A stretch of 64,000 bases of DNA, taken from NCBI RefSeq assembly GCF_025716875.1, contig NZ_JAOVZB010000002.1, positions 372,001 to 436,000 of the forward strand, written 5' to 3'. The position numbers and the translations under genes were made by a program. Below the pieces are notes generated by a model. That model was not told the origin of the DNA. It saw nothing but the letters and a program-made list of their open reading frames with translations, and made no database searches. The stretch comes from Marinomonas sargassi. Its GTDB lineage: Bacteria > Pseudomonadota > Gammaproteobacteria > Pseudomonadales > Marinomonadaceae. Position 1 is the first letter of the stretch; each line of letters starts with the position of its first letter. This document shows positions 34,286-44,000 of this stretch, one piece after another.

Positions 34286-34618
34286 TTAACTCATTTCATC
34301 TTCTAGATCTTTTAGCTCTTCCACAATAGTAATGAACTTTTTACCAAAAGGCGTTGCAACATACTCTACTTTAGGAGGTATTTCGTTGTATTCGATTCGC
34401 TCAATAATGCCAAAATCAACATTCTTCCGTAGACAATCATTAAGTACCTTGGTTGATAAACCGTCCACACTTCTAACCATTTCACCGGGTCGGTTAATAC
34501 CTTCTGTCAAAAGCTGATATACCGTCAGAGACCATTTACAGCGAAAAACAGCTTCAACAATACGCGTACTACGTTCTGGCACAGAATTAATTTTAACTAT
34601 TTTTTTCTTATTAATCAT
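34286..34618 (-). CDS. HxlR-family winged-helix regulator
   Basis: A 110-residue regulator with the HxlR/MarR-like winged helix: VFRCKWSLTVYQLLTEG, then RPGEMVRSVDGLSTKVLND and the wing residues YNEIPPKVEYVATPFG. The usual N-terminal CP motif of redox or aldehyde-sensing HxlR proteins is absent, but a cysteine occurs in FRCKW and another in NDCLRK. It is divergent from a short-chain dehydrogenase gene about 110 bases away, the common arrangement for HxlR and its target. Confidence 0.88.
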   Translation of the reverse strand: MINKKKIVKINSVPERSTRIVEAVFRCKWSLTVYQLLTEGINRPGEMVRSVDGLSTKVLNDCLRKNVDFGIIERIEYNEIPPKVEYVATPFGKKFITIVEELKDLEDEMS

Positions 34619-34726
34619 AAAGATATACCTTTAAGTACCTACCTTACCAAATAGTACTTACTATTTTTAAGCCCATCTCACTTGTAATCTTGGCCTCACT
34701 TTACATATGAATACGAGGATTAACAA

Positions 34727-35494
34727 ATGGAAAATACAAAGCAACCTATTGCACTTATCGTTGGTGGATCAAGCGGAATGGGATTCGAAAGTGCAAAGCT
34801 TTTACTGAAAAATAACATAAAGACAATCATTGTCGGACGTAATTTAGAAAAGCTAAACAAAGCCAGCCAAGCTTTGTCTGTATATGGAGAGGTTAGCACG
34901 ATTCAAGCAGACCTATACAATCAAGATGATGTACAAAGCATTATTGAGTTTGCGGGCGTTAATAATCTGTATATCAAATACTTACTGAATTCTGCAGGCT
35001 ACTTTAAACCTAAACCATTCGTTGAACACGATAATGGTGACTTCGATATTTACCACGAATTAAATCGCGCCATATTTTTTATATCTCAAGCTGTGGCAAA
35101 GAACATGATTAAAAATGGCGGTGGTTCTATTGTAAATATTGGTTCTATGTGGGCAAAGCAAGCAATCAAAGCAACCCCTTCTTCCGCCTATTCAATGGCA
35201 AAAGCAGGCTTGCATTCATTAACACAGCACATGGCAATGGAGTTAGCAGACAGCAACATTCGCGTAAATGCGATCTCCCCTGCTTTGGTGAAATCAACGA
35301 TTTTCGAATCTTTCATTGATCCAACGGTTATGGATGAAACGCTAGCGACTTTTAATGGTTTCCACCCAATTGGAAGAATCGGTCAGCCAGAAGATGTTGC
35401 TAAAGTCGCAAATCTGCTACTAAGTGATGAATCAAGCTGGGTAACAGGTGCAATATGGGACGTTGATGGTGGTGTAATCGCAGGCCGTAACTAA
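34727..35494 (+). CDS. Short-chain dehydrogenase/reductase (SDR)
   Basis: A 255-residue classical SDR. Cofactor glycine motif [14 protein letters not shown] at the N-terminus, NAG in [10 protein letters not shown], catalytic Ser in NIGSMWAKQ and the YxxxK pair in [13 protein letters not shown]. The end [20 protein letters not shown] is typical. NADP+ preference is suggested by the basic GRNLEKL after strand 2. Substrate unknown; possibly an aldehyde- or quinone-responsive target of the divergent HxlR regulator. Confidence 0.9.
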   Translation: MENTKQPIALIVGGSSGMGFESAKLLLKNNIKTIIVGRNLEKLNKASQALSVYGEVSTIQADLYNQDDVQSIIEFAGVNNLYIKYLLNSAGYFKPKPFVEHDNGDFDIYHELNRAIFFISQAVAKNMIKNGGGSIVNIGSMWAKQAIKATPSSAYSMAKAGLHSLTQHMAMELADSNIRVNAISPALVKSTIFESFIDPTVMDETLATFNGFHPIGRIGQPEDVAKVANLLLSDESSWVTGAIWDVDGGVIAGRN

Positions 35495-35505
35495 ATAAGT
35501 AAATT

Positions 35506-35541
35506 AAAAAGGTAGCCTGCTTTCCGGTAGGCTATCTTTTT
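35506..35541 (+). terminator. Rho-independent terminator after the SDR gene
   Basis: AAAAAGGTAGCCT at 35506-35518 pairs with AGGCTATCTTTTT ending at 35541 (one G-T wobble) and ends in Ts, 12 bases past the stop. Confidence 0.85.
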
Positions 35542-35670
35542 GCTTTATCTGTGGTGTTATAACACTCCAACTAACAACACTGAGCATATCAATTTATATG
35601 CACTTGGCACTTAAATAATAACCACACATTAGAAACTTTACTCCGGCTCATTTACTCATATGAGCGGTAT

Positions 35671-36285
35671 TTAATTTCGAGCAAGCAATAAATTTCCACC
35701 TGAGAAGCCAAGGAAAAGCGCACAGCCTCGGTTAAATCGCTTAGCCATGGCAGGCTTTGAAAACCACTGCCTTAAATACACACCAAACATGGCGTAAATG
35801 GTTAAAGCCACATATTCAAGTACAAGAGACATAGCACCCAGTGTATAAAACTGCTGAGTAACATTGGCTTCAACATTCACAAACTGAGGCAGAAAGGCAG
35901 TAAAAACAAGAATGGCCTTAGGGTTCCCCGCTGCGAGCAGGAACTCTTGCTTAAATAGGCCACGATAGTTCTTGGTTTTGACGACATCAGTAATAGGACT
36001 CACATCAGAGCGCCAAAGGTTGAAAGCCAGCCAAAGCAAATACAACGCCCCAACTAATTTGATAAGAAGAAACAACATCTCCGATGTATATAAGACAACC
36101 GCCAACCCAGAAGCTGCCAATACAATCATGATTGAGAAAACGACAATCCGACCAAAGCCAGCAATCATCGCCGCTTTCAAGCCATAACAACGAGCATTAT
36201 TCATCGCCAAAAGATTATTGGGGCCAGGTGCCATACTCAAAGCAAAACACGCAGGTATAAAAAGAAGAAGGTTAATTAATTCCAT
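35671..36285 (-). CDS. LysE/RhtB-family amino-acid exporter
   Basis: A 204-residue membrane protein with about six helices. It opens with the family motif PACFALSMAPGPNNLLAMNNARCYG and has KLVGALYLLWLAFNLWR and QEFLLAAGNPKAILVFTAFLPQF, both diagnostic. Exports amino acids such as homoserine, threonine or leucine in related proteins. Single gene at the edge of the AT-rich reverse-transcriptase locus. Confidence 0.9.
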   Translation of the reverse strand: MELINLLLFIPACFALSMAPGPNNLLAMNNARCYGLKAAMIAGFGRIVVFSIMIVLAASGLAVVLYTSEMLFLLIKLVGALYLLWLAFNLWRSDVSPITDVVKTKNYRGLFKQEFLLAAGNPKAILVFTAFLPQFVNVEANVTQQFYTLGAMSLVLEYVALTIYAMFGVYLRQWFSKPAMAKRFNRGCALFLGFSGGNLLLARN

Positions 36286-36459
36286 TTGAAAGTCCTATTT
36301 CCAGTTTTCTTAACTCTTAACAAGGTAGCACGGCCATTACTTATATTCGCCTAAATAACAGTACCCAAACAACAATGCTAAACAGAAATTTGGGGAAGGT
36401 ATGAAACAACTAGGATTCAGCTTTATGTTTACTCCAGCCCCAATTATTCCAATTATTTT

Positions 36460-37524
36460 TTATATTTCTGAAAATGGAATTACACATAATTTACCTGTAA
36501 TCATACTAACCATTTGATACATGAATTGTTTGGGTAATATAGCTACGGCCTCTGTCGCTATAGGCCTAAGTTCACCCTGCATTATTTCTTCAATCTCACT
36601 TGGCCTATACCTAGCAGAATGCCCCAAATAGAACATTAGAAGATAAGAATTACATAAATGGTGGTATGTACCTTCCTGTATGGAGCAATAATACCTATAT
36701 CCATTACGAGTTAGAATGGAGGCAATTCCAAGGGTGGAGTATTCTTTCAACACATTTTTGTAAACACTGGGCCAGTTATCGTTACTGACTTTTTTTCTTT
36801 TCTGACTTCTATATATTACTTTCCCGTCTTTTTCATATGGTTCCAAGAAATAGTCTTTCCTGTTATTTTTCCGGAATTTTTTTGTATCAATACTATTTTC
36901 AAGACCTTTTGGATAATCAACCTCAGTCATAAGATAAGTGGCTGCTTCATTAACACAAAATCTAATATTAATAGGCAAGTACTTTGGCTGTTTGAAAAAA
37001 CCAAGGTTCCTGCTAATACCACTAAGCTCTGGAATAAATGTACATACATTACGAAGCATTAACTCATGCTTACCCGACACTGGAGTTCCCAGTATTTTTG
37101 CAAATTCTAAAAAGACATTTGTACAGTTTTTGATTTTCCCAGATATTGTCAATGAGTGTTTTTTTCCATGAGTATTTGTTATACCGTGATGCTCAGCAAT
37201 ATCCTCAAGCTTTATTTTATTAACAGAAAGAAGTGTTTTAACAAGGTTCATCATACCGTAATAATAAAGTGTGCCTTTTGCAGGCATGCTGACTGACTCT
37301 GCAGCTTTGTAAAAGTCTTCGGCTAGAGATGCAAAATACCTTGCTCTTGTAAAACACTTTCTATTATTACCTACAGATTTATCAATTCTTTCAAGAAGAT
37401 GACCATGCATAAACGACCAAGGGTCAGCTGTCAAAATAGCTAACTCTGCAGGCTCCATTGATATATGCGAGTACCTAACCTTTTGATATTTATATTTTGC
37501 TTCCTTAACTTCTTGTAAAGCCAT
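36460..37524 (-). CDS. YaaC-like protein, partner of the reverse transcriptase
   Basis: A 354-residue soluble, helix-rich protein resembling YaaC-family proteins by FTRARYFASLAEDFYKAA, the LYYYGMMNLVKTLLS block and the C-terminal YLLMFYLGHSARYRPSEI. This family has no established activity. It starts about 100 bases after the upstream reverse-transcriptase gene on the same strand, so the two very likely form one operon. The DNA is clearly more AT-rich than the flanks. No signal peptide, membrane helix or nuclease motif is evident. A role as effector or companion of the RT is inference from linkage. Confidence 0.6.
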   Translation of the reverse strand: MALQEVKEAKYKYQKVRYSHISMEPAELAILTADPWSFMHGHLLERIDKSVGNNRKCFTRARYFASLAEDFYKAAESVSMPAKGTLYYYGMMNLVKTLLSVNKIKLEDIAEHHGITNTHGKKHSLTISGKIKNCTNVFLEFAKILGTPVSGKHELMLRNVCTFIPELSGISRNLGFFKQPKYLPINIRFCVNEAATYLMTEVDYPKGLENSIDTKKFRKNNRKDYFLEPYEKDGKVIYRSQKRKKVSNDNWPSVYKNVLKEYSTLGIASILTRNGYRYYCSIQEGTYHHLCNSYLLMFYLGHSARYRPSEIEEIMQGELRPIATEAVAILPKQFMYQMVSMITGKLCVIPFSEI

Positions 37525-37626
37525 AATCCCTCTAACTAAAAATCTAATAAATAAGGTTGAAGTAAATTTTATTATTACGACTAGCTTATGAGCCTCTCAA
37601 TTATTACAGCACATGCCCTGTTAAAT

Positions 37627-39108
37627 TTATATTTTACGAACAGCACTCGCTATTAGAAAATTCATTTGAGATACGTTGCTAAAATACTTCAGCATATGAT
37701 TCCTATTATTTCTGCTCATACCTCTTGTGCCAACTGCAGATGACCAAGAAAGCCAGTCAGCCCTGCCAACCCTCAGATATTGCTCTCTTATATCAGGTAA
37801 ACCAAACCTCAGATCTGGAATTTCTAAGATCTTACTTTTACTAATATCAGTGGCATACTTATGCTCTAAAAGCTTTACTAAAATTGAGCTATATTCAGAT
37901 GTTCCACCTAAGTATTCTTCAGCTATTTTTGCAAACCAAAATAGTTGTTCTTCAGTAACGATTACTGAGTTATCTAGATGATCAATTATAACCTGAGCTA
38001 ATGAGCTCTTATCATCAATATTTTTGCAGAAATAAAATAGCTTTTTACTTAGATTTGGAAATTTATCAAAAAACACTGCTATATATTCAAGTACATCTTC
38101 ACCTTTATCGTTCATAAAAGTAAGGATAAGCTCTGCATCCATTTCCTCTAACTCGGGATTATGGAGAAGGTTGTATAAATACTCTTGCTGCTCAGAATCA
38201 AGGGTCAACTCACCCTCAATCTCAACTTCTTCTTCACCGTTATACGTTTCTACAAGCTCAGTTCTAACATATAAAAGCTGCTTTCTAACTTCTTCTATGT
38301 GTTCATCCACATTTTCAATAGCAATCTTTCCCTGTTTTGTTTTAGAGCTATTGAAGCTAAGGCCTTTCTCCCCTGAAAGCTGTTGAAGAAGAATAAAGTC
38401 ATGCTCAACCTTTTGCTGATTATTTGAAAAGAGGTAAATATCATCCATGAATCGAAACATTAGATCTGATTTCAATATTCTTGAATTGTCTAAAAACTTA
38501 AGAAACTCTGCACCAATAACCTTGCATGGGTGAATTCCCTGAGGTAAACAATCTACGCTTCGGCCAGAGTTTATTTCTCTCAAAAACTGCCCCAGCCCCT
38601 CAACATCGGATTGGTCCCTATCTCCATCATCAAACCACTTTACAATATCATGGTGATAAACTGAGTTGAAATATGTAGCAATATCAAGTTTCAACCCATA
38701 TTCAAACTTTGCATTGGCTTCAGCTACAGACTTTTTAAACTCTCTATAGGCTTTACTTAGGGGAATAGCTTTGCCATTTTCGAAACGATGCCCAAAACTA
38801 ATTCTATTGTCTGAAAAGTCCTTTCTAAATGAAGTTCGGTTTCTGTTTATTAGATCATATATATAAAATTCGGCAACAGGGTCTAATTTTAATGTTCTCC
38901 TAAGATGCAAACCATGCTTTGCCGCATGACACCTAGCTTGAGGAAGAAAATGATGTGATTCTTCATTATTATTCAGCACACTTTGATATATATATTCACT
39001 TAGTTCAACAGCACCATTTTCAATAACAATTCGATTTGTATCTAAAGGGAACAACCCTTTAGAAAAGTCATCCTTGAAATACTCTACAGTTCTATCCACT
39101 GACGCCAT
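37627..39108 (-). CDS. Reverse transcriptase, Abi/DRT-like
   Basis: A 493-residue protein with the palm motifs of RNA-directed DNA polymerases: motif A KLDIATYFNSVYHHDIVKW (Asp142), motif B CLPQGIHPCKVIGAEFL (188-204), the catalytic FMDD in RFMDDIYLFS (220-223) and motif D GLSFNSSKTKQGK (249-261). There is no group II intron maturase X domain and no msr/msd-type retron signature was recognised. The C-terminal half (about 270-493) is helix-rich without a known domain, ending with the RNNRNH sequence at 466-471 that fits a HEPN RNase RxxxxH pattern. Abi-type and 'unknown group' RTs of this layout act in phage defence. Class not determined. Confidence 0.85.
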   Translation of the reverse strand: MASVDRTVEYFKDDFSKGLFPLDTNRIVIENGAVELSEYIYQSVLNNNEESHHFLPQARCHAAKHGLHLRRTLKLDPVAEFYIYDLINRNRTSFRKDFSDNRISFGHRFENGKAIPLSKAYREFKKSVAEANAKFEYGLKLDIATYFNSVYHHDIVKWFDDGDRDQSDVEGLGQFLREINSGRSVDCLPQGIHPCKVIGAEFLKFLDNSRILKSDLMFRFMDDIYLFSNNQQKVEHDFILLQQLSGEKGLSFNSSKTKQGKIAIENVDEHIEEVRKQLLYVRTELVETYNGEEEVEIEGELTLDSEQQEYLYNLLHNPELEEMDAELILTFMNDKGEDVLEYIAVFFDKFPNLSKKLFYFCKNIDDKSSLAQVIIDHLDNSVIVTEEQLFWFAKIAEEYLGGTSEYSSILVKLLEHKYATDISKSKILEIPDLRFGLPDIREQYLRVGRADWLSWSSAVGTRGMSRNNRNHMLKYFSNVSQMNFLIASAVRKI

Positions 39109-39559
39109 AACTTACCTTTATTCTTTTAGCCTTTTAATAATATATATTCGTTTACATATTCTCAGAATCAACCAAATAATATTCTATACTATTATCTTGA
39201 AAAAACTTCTAAGTTTATTAACAATCCTAAAAATGGGAAAATAGAACATACATGTTATTTCTGAACTCTGATCAGGAGACTACTGCCCGATACCCCTTCC
39301 ATAAAAAAACTATGATTCATTGACCAAAAACAGCTTTAAAAACCATTAAACGAAAATCATGTATTTGTTTTCGTATTTCCCCAGCACCCCTTCGATGCAA
39401 TCCCGATTGCACGACAGCTCGATAGTCGGGTTACCGTGTTTGAAATACCAAGTAAATCACAGAGAATATCCTAAACACCTTACGTAAATGACCGCGTAGG
39501 AGATAAAAAGCTATAAACAGAAAAAGGAGGCGTTAAGATTCTGACCGAAGAGACCTTTT

Positions 39560-39605
39560 GGTTACTTTTGCGGATCTGGGCAAAAGTTACCCGCCCAGCA
39601 GGGCG
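39560..39605. repeat. Two adjacent inverted repeats
   Basis: GGTTACTTTTGC at 39560-39571 pairs with GCAAAAGTTACC at 39580-39591 (one mismatch), and CGCCC 39592-39596 pairs with GGGCG 39601-39605 around AGCA. Sequences of this kind occur as interspersed intergenic repeats in many gammaproteobacteria; that identity is from memory. Confidence 0.6.
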
Positions 39606-39698
39606 GAAAAATACTCCCAACTACAAAGCGTTCTAATGGAAATAGAAAGAACCCCATCCTAGCCTTCCCCTTGAAGAAAGGGGAAGGAACAGACAAAA

Positions 39699-39726
39699 AA
39701 AATACCCAGCCTAAGCTGGGTATTTT
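39699..39726 (-). terminator. Rho-independent terminator of the cobalamin cluster
   Basis: Twelve-base perfect arms 39699-39710 and 39715-39726 with a CTAA loop. On the minus strand the stem is followed by TTTTT, 18 bases past the cbiX-like stop. Confidence 0.85.
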
Positions 39727-39744
39727 CGGATTAAAACAACGCGT

Positions 39745-40968
39745 TTACTTTTTATGAGCAAACGCCGTCTTCGTACAATCCCCATCTAATTTATCTTGCT
39801 CTTCCGCCAAAATATCATCCGTAAACTGCCCCATGAAACAGCAACAAATACCTTCACCTATCATAGTTCTTGGCCCCATTGGATGACCAATATGCTTATA
39901 CACACCATGGCTGTGACCATGCCCATGGCTATGACCGTGCGAATGACCGTGGCTATGGGAATGATCGTGAGAATGTCCGTGTGAATGACTAGGATCGTGG
40001 CTATGGGAATGTCCATGTGAGTGATCGTGAGAATGACTATCTTCGTGTGAATGGGCTTTATCCGTCGCAGCCACACCTTGTGTATCATCCTCTGGGTCCA
40101 CAAACTCCGCATGGTGGTGATGCACATCCACTTCACCCGCCGCAAGTCGGCGTTTGAAAGAACTCATTAAGGTTTCTTCACCGCTTGTTTGCGAGCCTTG
40201 CATGATCTCTTCAACACGATTTTGGAAGGCATCTATCACCCTTGGGTGATCACTTAGGTAAGGCGTTTGAATGAACTTAACCTCAGGGTTTGCTTGTGCC
40301 ACTTTGTCCACATAGCCCTGAATACGCTTAATCAAGCGACCTGTGAATAAGAAGTAAGGGGCAACAACAATGCGCTTATAGCCCAGCTTCATGAGCTTTT
40401 CTAAGCCCACACCAACGGATGGGTAAGTCACACCAGAATAAACCGTATCCGCCCAACCAAAGCCCATGTTTTCGTTCACAATACGAGTCAGCTTCGCTGC
40501 TTCGGCATTGGCTGAGGTATCGGAAGTACCGCGTCCCACCACCACAAGCAAGGTGTCGTATAGATTTTCAGGTGGATTCTCTGGGTCTAAACCAAGGGAC
40601 TCATAAATACGCGCTTGAAAGGCGTTGATCATGTCATCTTGCAAGCCCAACTCACGACCATAGGTCACCTGTAAACCTTGGTTCTTTTCTTCGTAGGTCG
40701 TTAAAACAGAGGGAATATCATTTTTCGCATGGGTGGCCGCAAACAACATACCCGGCACGGCATAGATCTCTTCTACTCCCTGCTTTAATAGGCTGTTTAA
40801 CCCCATGTGAATATTCGGTGCGGAGAATTCCAAGAAACCGTATTCCACTGGCATATCTGGAAAGCGCTCTTTCAGCCCTTTTGCCACTAAGCCAAATTCG
40901 CGTTCGGCGTCTTTGTCGCGACTACCGTGGCCGCAAATCATAATTCCCTGTTTTTTGGTATTGCTCAT
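39745..40968 (-). CDS. cbiX: Sirohydrochlorin cobaltochelatase CbiX-like, with His-rich segment
   Basis: A 407-residue protein with two CbiX domains: MICGHGSRDKDAEREFGLVAK at the start, and a second half from about residue 130 (LLVVVGRGTSDTSANAEAAKL). The active-site histidine lies in GHGSRD and in the metal-binding VPGMLFAATHAKNDIP. Residues about 300-355 are a run of His-Ser/Gly/Asp pairs, a metal storage or delivery stretch seen in CbiX of several bacteria. The end holds a cysteine group GICCCFMG, possibly an iron-sulfur or metal site. It inserts cobalt into sirohydrochlorin-type rings. Last gene of the cob cluster. Confidence 0.85.
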   Translation of the reverse strand: MSNTKKQGIMICGHGSRDKDAEREFGLVAKGLKERFPDMPVEYGFLEFSAPNIHMGLNSLLKQGVEEIYAVPGMLFAATHAKNDIPSVLTTYEEKNQGLQVTYGRELGLQDDMINAFQARIYESLGLDPENPPENLYDTLLVVVGRGTSDTSANAEAAKLTRIVNENMGFGWADTVYSGVTYPSVGVGLEKLMKLGYKRIVVAPYFLFTGRLIKRIQGYVDKVAQANPEVKFIQTPYLSDHPRVIDAFQNRVEEIMQGSQTSGEETLMSSFKRRLAAGEVDVHHHHAEFVDPEDDTQGVAATDKAHSHEDSHSHDHSHGHSHSHDPSHSHGHSHDHSHSHGHSHGHSHGHGHSHGVYKHIGHPMGPRTMIGEGICCCFMGQFTDDILAEEQDKLDGDCTKTAFAHKK

Positions 40969-41055
40969 TCTGTCTCTCTTTCTGTCGCCTTCATGGCGAA
41001 GTGATCATGGTATTAATGCTGTTCTTTCTCATTTTTACATGGCCAGTATTATGAG

Positions 41056-44000
41056 TTACCGGCCTTGCTCTTGCTGCTGATCTAAATCAATCAACAGGGA
41101 TTGAATCTGCTCTTGGTGGTCATCGGCATTTTGCCACATGCCACGTTGAATTGCTTCTAACAATCGCTCGCCCATTTCCTCTAGGGCATGGGGATTATTA
41201 TCGCGCATAAATTGCTGGTTTTTCGGGTCGAGTAAAAGGCTGTCTGTGACTTGTTCGTATTGGTAATCGGATACCAAATCTGTGGTGGCATCGTAGGCGA
41301 ACAAGTAATCCACGGTCGCCGTCATTTCAAACGCCCCTTTATAGCCGTGCTCTTGCATGGCACCGATCCATTTCGGGTTCAAGACACGGGAGCGCACCAC
41401 ACGGTTTAGCTCTTCTTTTAAAGTACGCACCTTAGGGCTGGTCGGATTGGAATGGTCATTATGGTACACGCTCGGCACTTGTCCACTAAACTCAGTGACC
41501 GCATTGGTCATCCCCCCTTGGAACTGGTAATAATCGTCCGAATCGAGAATATCGTGCTCGCGATTATCTTGGTTTTGTACCACTGCGTCTAACTGGGACA
41601 AACGCTCGACAAAAGCGCCTTTCGCTTCAACGCCATCCTGTTGACCTGAGGTTTCACCAGAATGATAGCTACCATCGTAGGCGTAGCCGCCCCAGTTCAC
41701 ATAGGCTTCCGCAAGGTCGGCTTTGCTGTCCCAACAACGCTCGTCAATCAAGCCCTGTAGGCCAGCGCCATATGCCCCCGGTTTACTACCAAATACTCGA
41801 TAAGAGGCTTGTCGACTCGCTTGTGTTTCGTCCATTCCTTGCTCAAGCAAGATTTGCTTACGGGCAGTGATATTTTGACGAATCACATTGCCCTGTCCTG
41901 GTTCTTCGAAATCGGCAATGGCTTGCACAGCCGCGTCATAAAGCCGCATAACATTGGCAAAAGCATCTCGGAAGAAGCCAGATACTCGTAAGGTGACATC
42001 CACCCTTGGACGACCAAGTTGCATGCAAGATAAAACTTCAAAGTCAGTGACACGATTTGATCCCGGTGCCCAAATAGGGCGAACCCCCATCAACGCAAAG
42101 GCTTGGGCAATATCATCGCCCCCCGTTCGCATGGTGGCCGTACCCCACACGGACAAACCTAGGTCTTTCGGGTAATCACCGTGTTCTTGTAAATGGCGTT
42201 GCACTAAGGCTTCCGCCGATTTTTGACCAATTGCCCACGCCGCTGGAGACGGAATGGCTCTATTATCCACAGAGAAGAAGTTGCGACCTGTGGGCAAAGT
42301 ATCTAAGCGCCCTCTTGTGGGTGCGCCACTTGGCCCCGGAGGAATAAAGCCGCCCTCTAAGCCAGTTATCAGCGCCGAGATTTCAGCTTCTGCGCTACGC
42401 TCTAGAGCCGCCATTAAGGTGGTTTTACTGTGGGCTAATAAAGCGGCGGTTTGCGGTAAATCGATTTCGATCAAATCTAAGTTTTCTTGGTGGATGAGAT
42501 GCGCCAACACCAAGTCTTTTGCGAGCAATTCTAACCGCTCTTTGGTGTCAGCATGGGTTCGCCAATCTTCATTACTCACCGCCAACAACTGGGCTGGCTT
42601 ATCGCCTAACCAAGGGGTGCGCAGGCTTTGCATTGGGTCAAAGCTGTCGTCCTTTGCCCATAAATTTAGGTCTTTGGCTAAGCTGTGCAAAATCCCCTGA
42701 CTGGTCACTTCGTTACCGCGGGGTAAGCGCAATAAGGCTACCAATGTATCGGCGAACTTGTCTTCCTCTGGCAATTGGCCAAGGCGATGCAAACCATGGC
42801 GAATCTGTGCTTCTTTAATGTCACATAGGTAAGTGTCTAGCCCCTCAAGTACCGATTTTTCATCTTGGGCATCCACCGAGCTGAGTTCTTCTAATAAGTG
42901 GGTTTCTTGAACCTTTTTGAGAATTTGTTCCCGTAACCAAGTTTCACGACGAATATCCATACCCATAGCTTGGTAGTACTCGTCTACCAAGTTTTCCAGC
43001 TCGGCCATTTCCCCATAGCTTTCCGCTCGTGTCATCGGCGGCATCAGGTGATCAATAATAGTAGCTTGATTACGGCGTTTGGCCTGCGCCCCTTCCCCCG
43101 GATCATTGACGATAAAAGGGTAAAAGTTGGGCATTGGCCCAAGGGCGATATCTGGCCAGCATTCATCAGACAAGGCCGTACCTTTACCCGGTAACCATTC
43201 GAGATTGCCATGTTTGCCCACGTGTACAAAAGCATCCACTTTATAAACGTGACGCAGCCAAAAATAGAAAGCCAAATAGCTGTGAGGCGGCACCAAATCT
43301 GGGTCATGGTAGTTTGCTAACAGATCAAGGTTGAAACCTCGTGCTGGCTGAATGCCCACAAAGGTCTCCCCTAAACGAATACCCGCTAGCATAATGCGCC
43401 ATTGGCCATTTTGCTCTCGGCATTTGTGGTCGTCTTCCGGTGGCCCCCACCTTTCCCAAACCGCTTGTTGAGAGGACAAAGGCAACTGATAAAAATATTC
43501 TAGGTAGGTATCCAGCGCCAAACTCTGCCAACACCCCCGCTCATGAAGGCTATTAGGGTTATTGGTCACCACACCTAATAAAGCTTCAATTAAGCCATTG
43601 CCATCGGCTGGAATATCTTCGATGGGATAATCAGCTTGCGCCAAGGCATTGAGTAAGTTCACCGTTGAAGCAGGGGTATCTAGCCCCACACCATTACCAA
43701 TGCGACCATCTTTGGTTGGGTAGTTGGCCAATACAAATGCAATGCGTTTTTCGCTATTGGCTTTACTGGCAAGGTTGGCGTAGCGCTTAGCCAATTGAGC
43801 GACAAACCTCGCTCGCTCTTCATGAAGCTCATAACGTATCAGGTCGATTTGAGCAGTTTCATGGTAATGGCTTAAAGCTTTAAAGCTCACTGCACGGGTG
43901 ACAATACGGCCGTCCATTTCAGGCAATACGATTTGCATGGCCACATCTCGACTGCGCAAACCTTGAGTTTGCTGCTGCCAGTCTTCTTCCGTACTGCCCG

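Larger units (their letters stand above)
39109..39744. other. Structured non-coding stretch upstream of the reverse transcriptase
   Basis: About 635 bases with no gene on either strand. Nearest the RT start (39109-39300) the sequence is AT-rich and should hold its promoter. Then come a small hairpin (GCAAT 39397-39401 with ATTGC 39406-39410), the inverted repeats listed at 39560-39605 and a C/G-rich hairpin with ten-base arms 39663-39672 and 39678-39687. The stretch could encode an RNA for the RT, or be a collection of chromosome-wide intergenic repeats. Sequence alone does not decide. Confidence 0.4.

Noticed and set aside
36460-39740. Retron or group II intron interpretation of the RT locus
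   Set aside because: No maturase or endonuclease domain, no intron domain V, and no adjacent msr/msd-like inverted pair was recognised; the RT length and C-terminus also differ.
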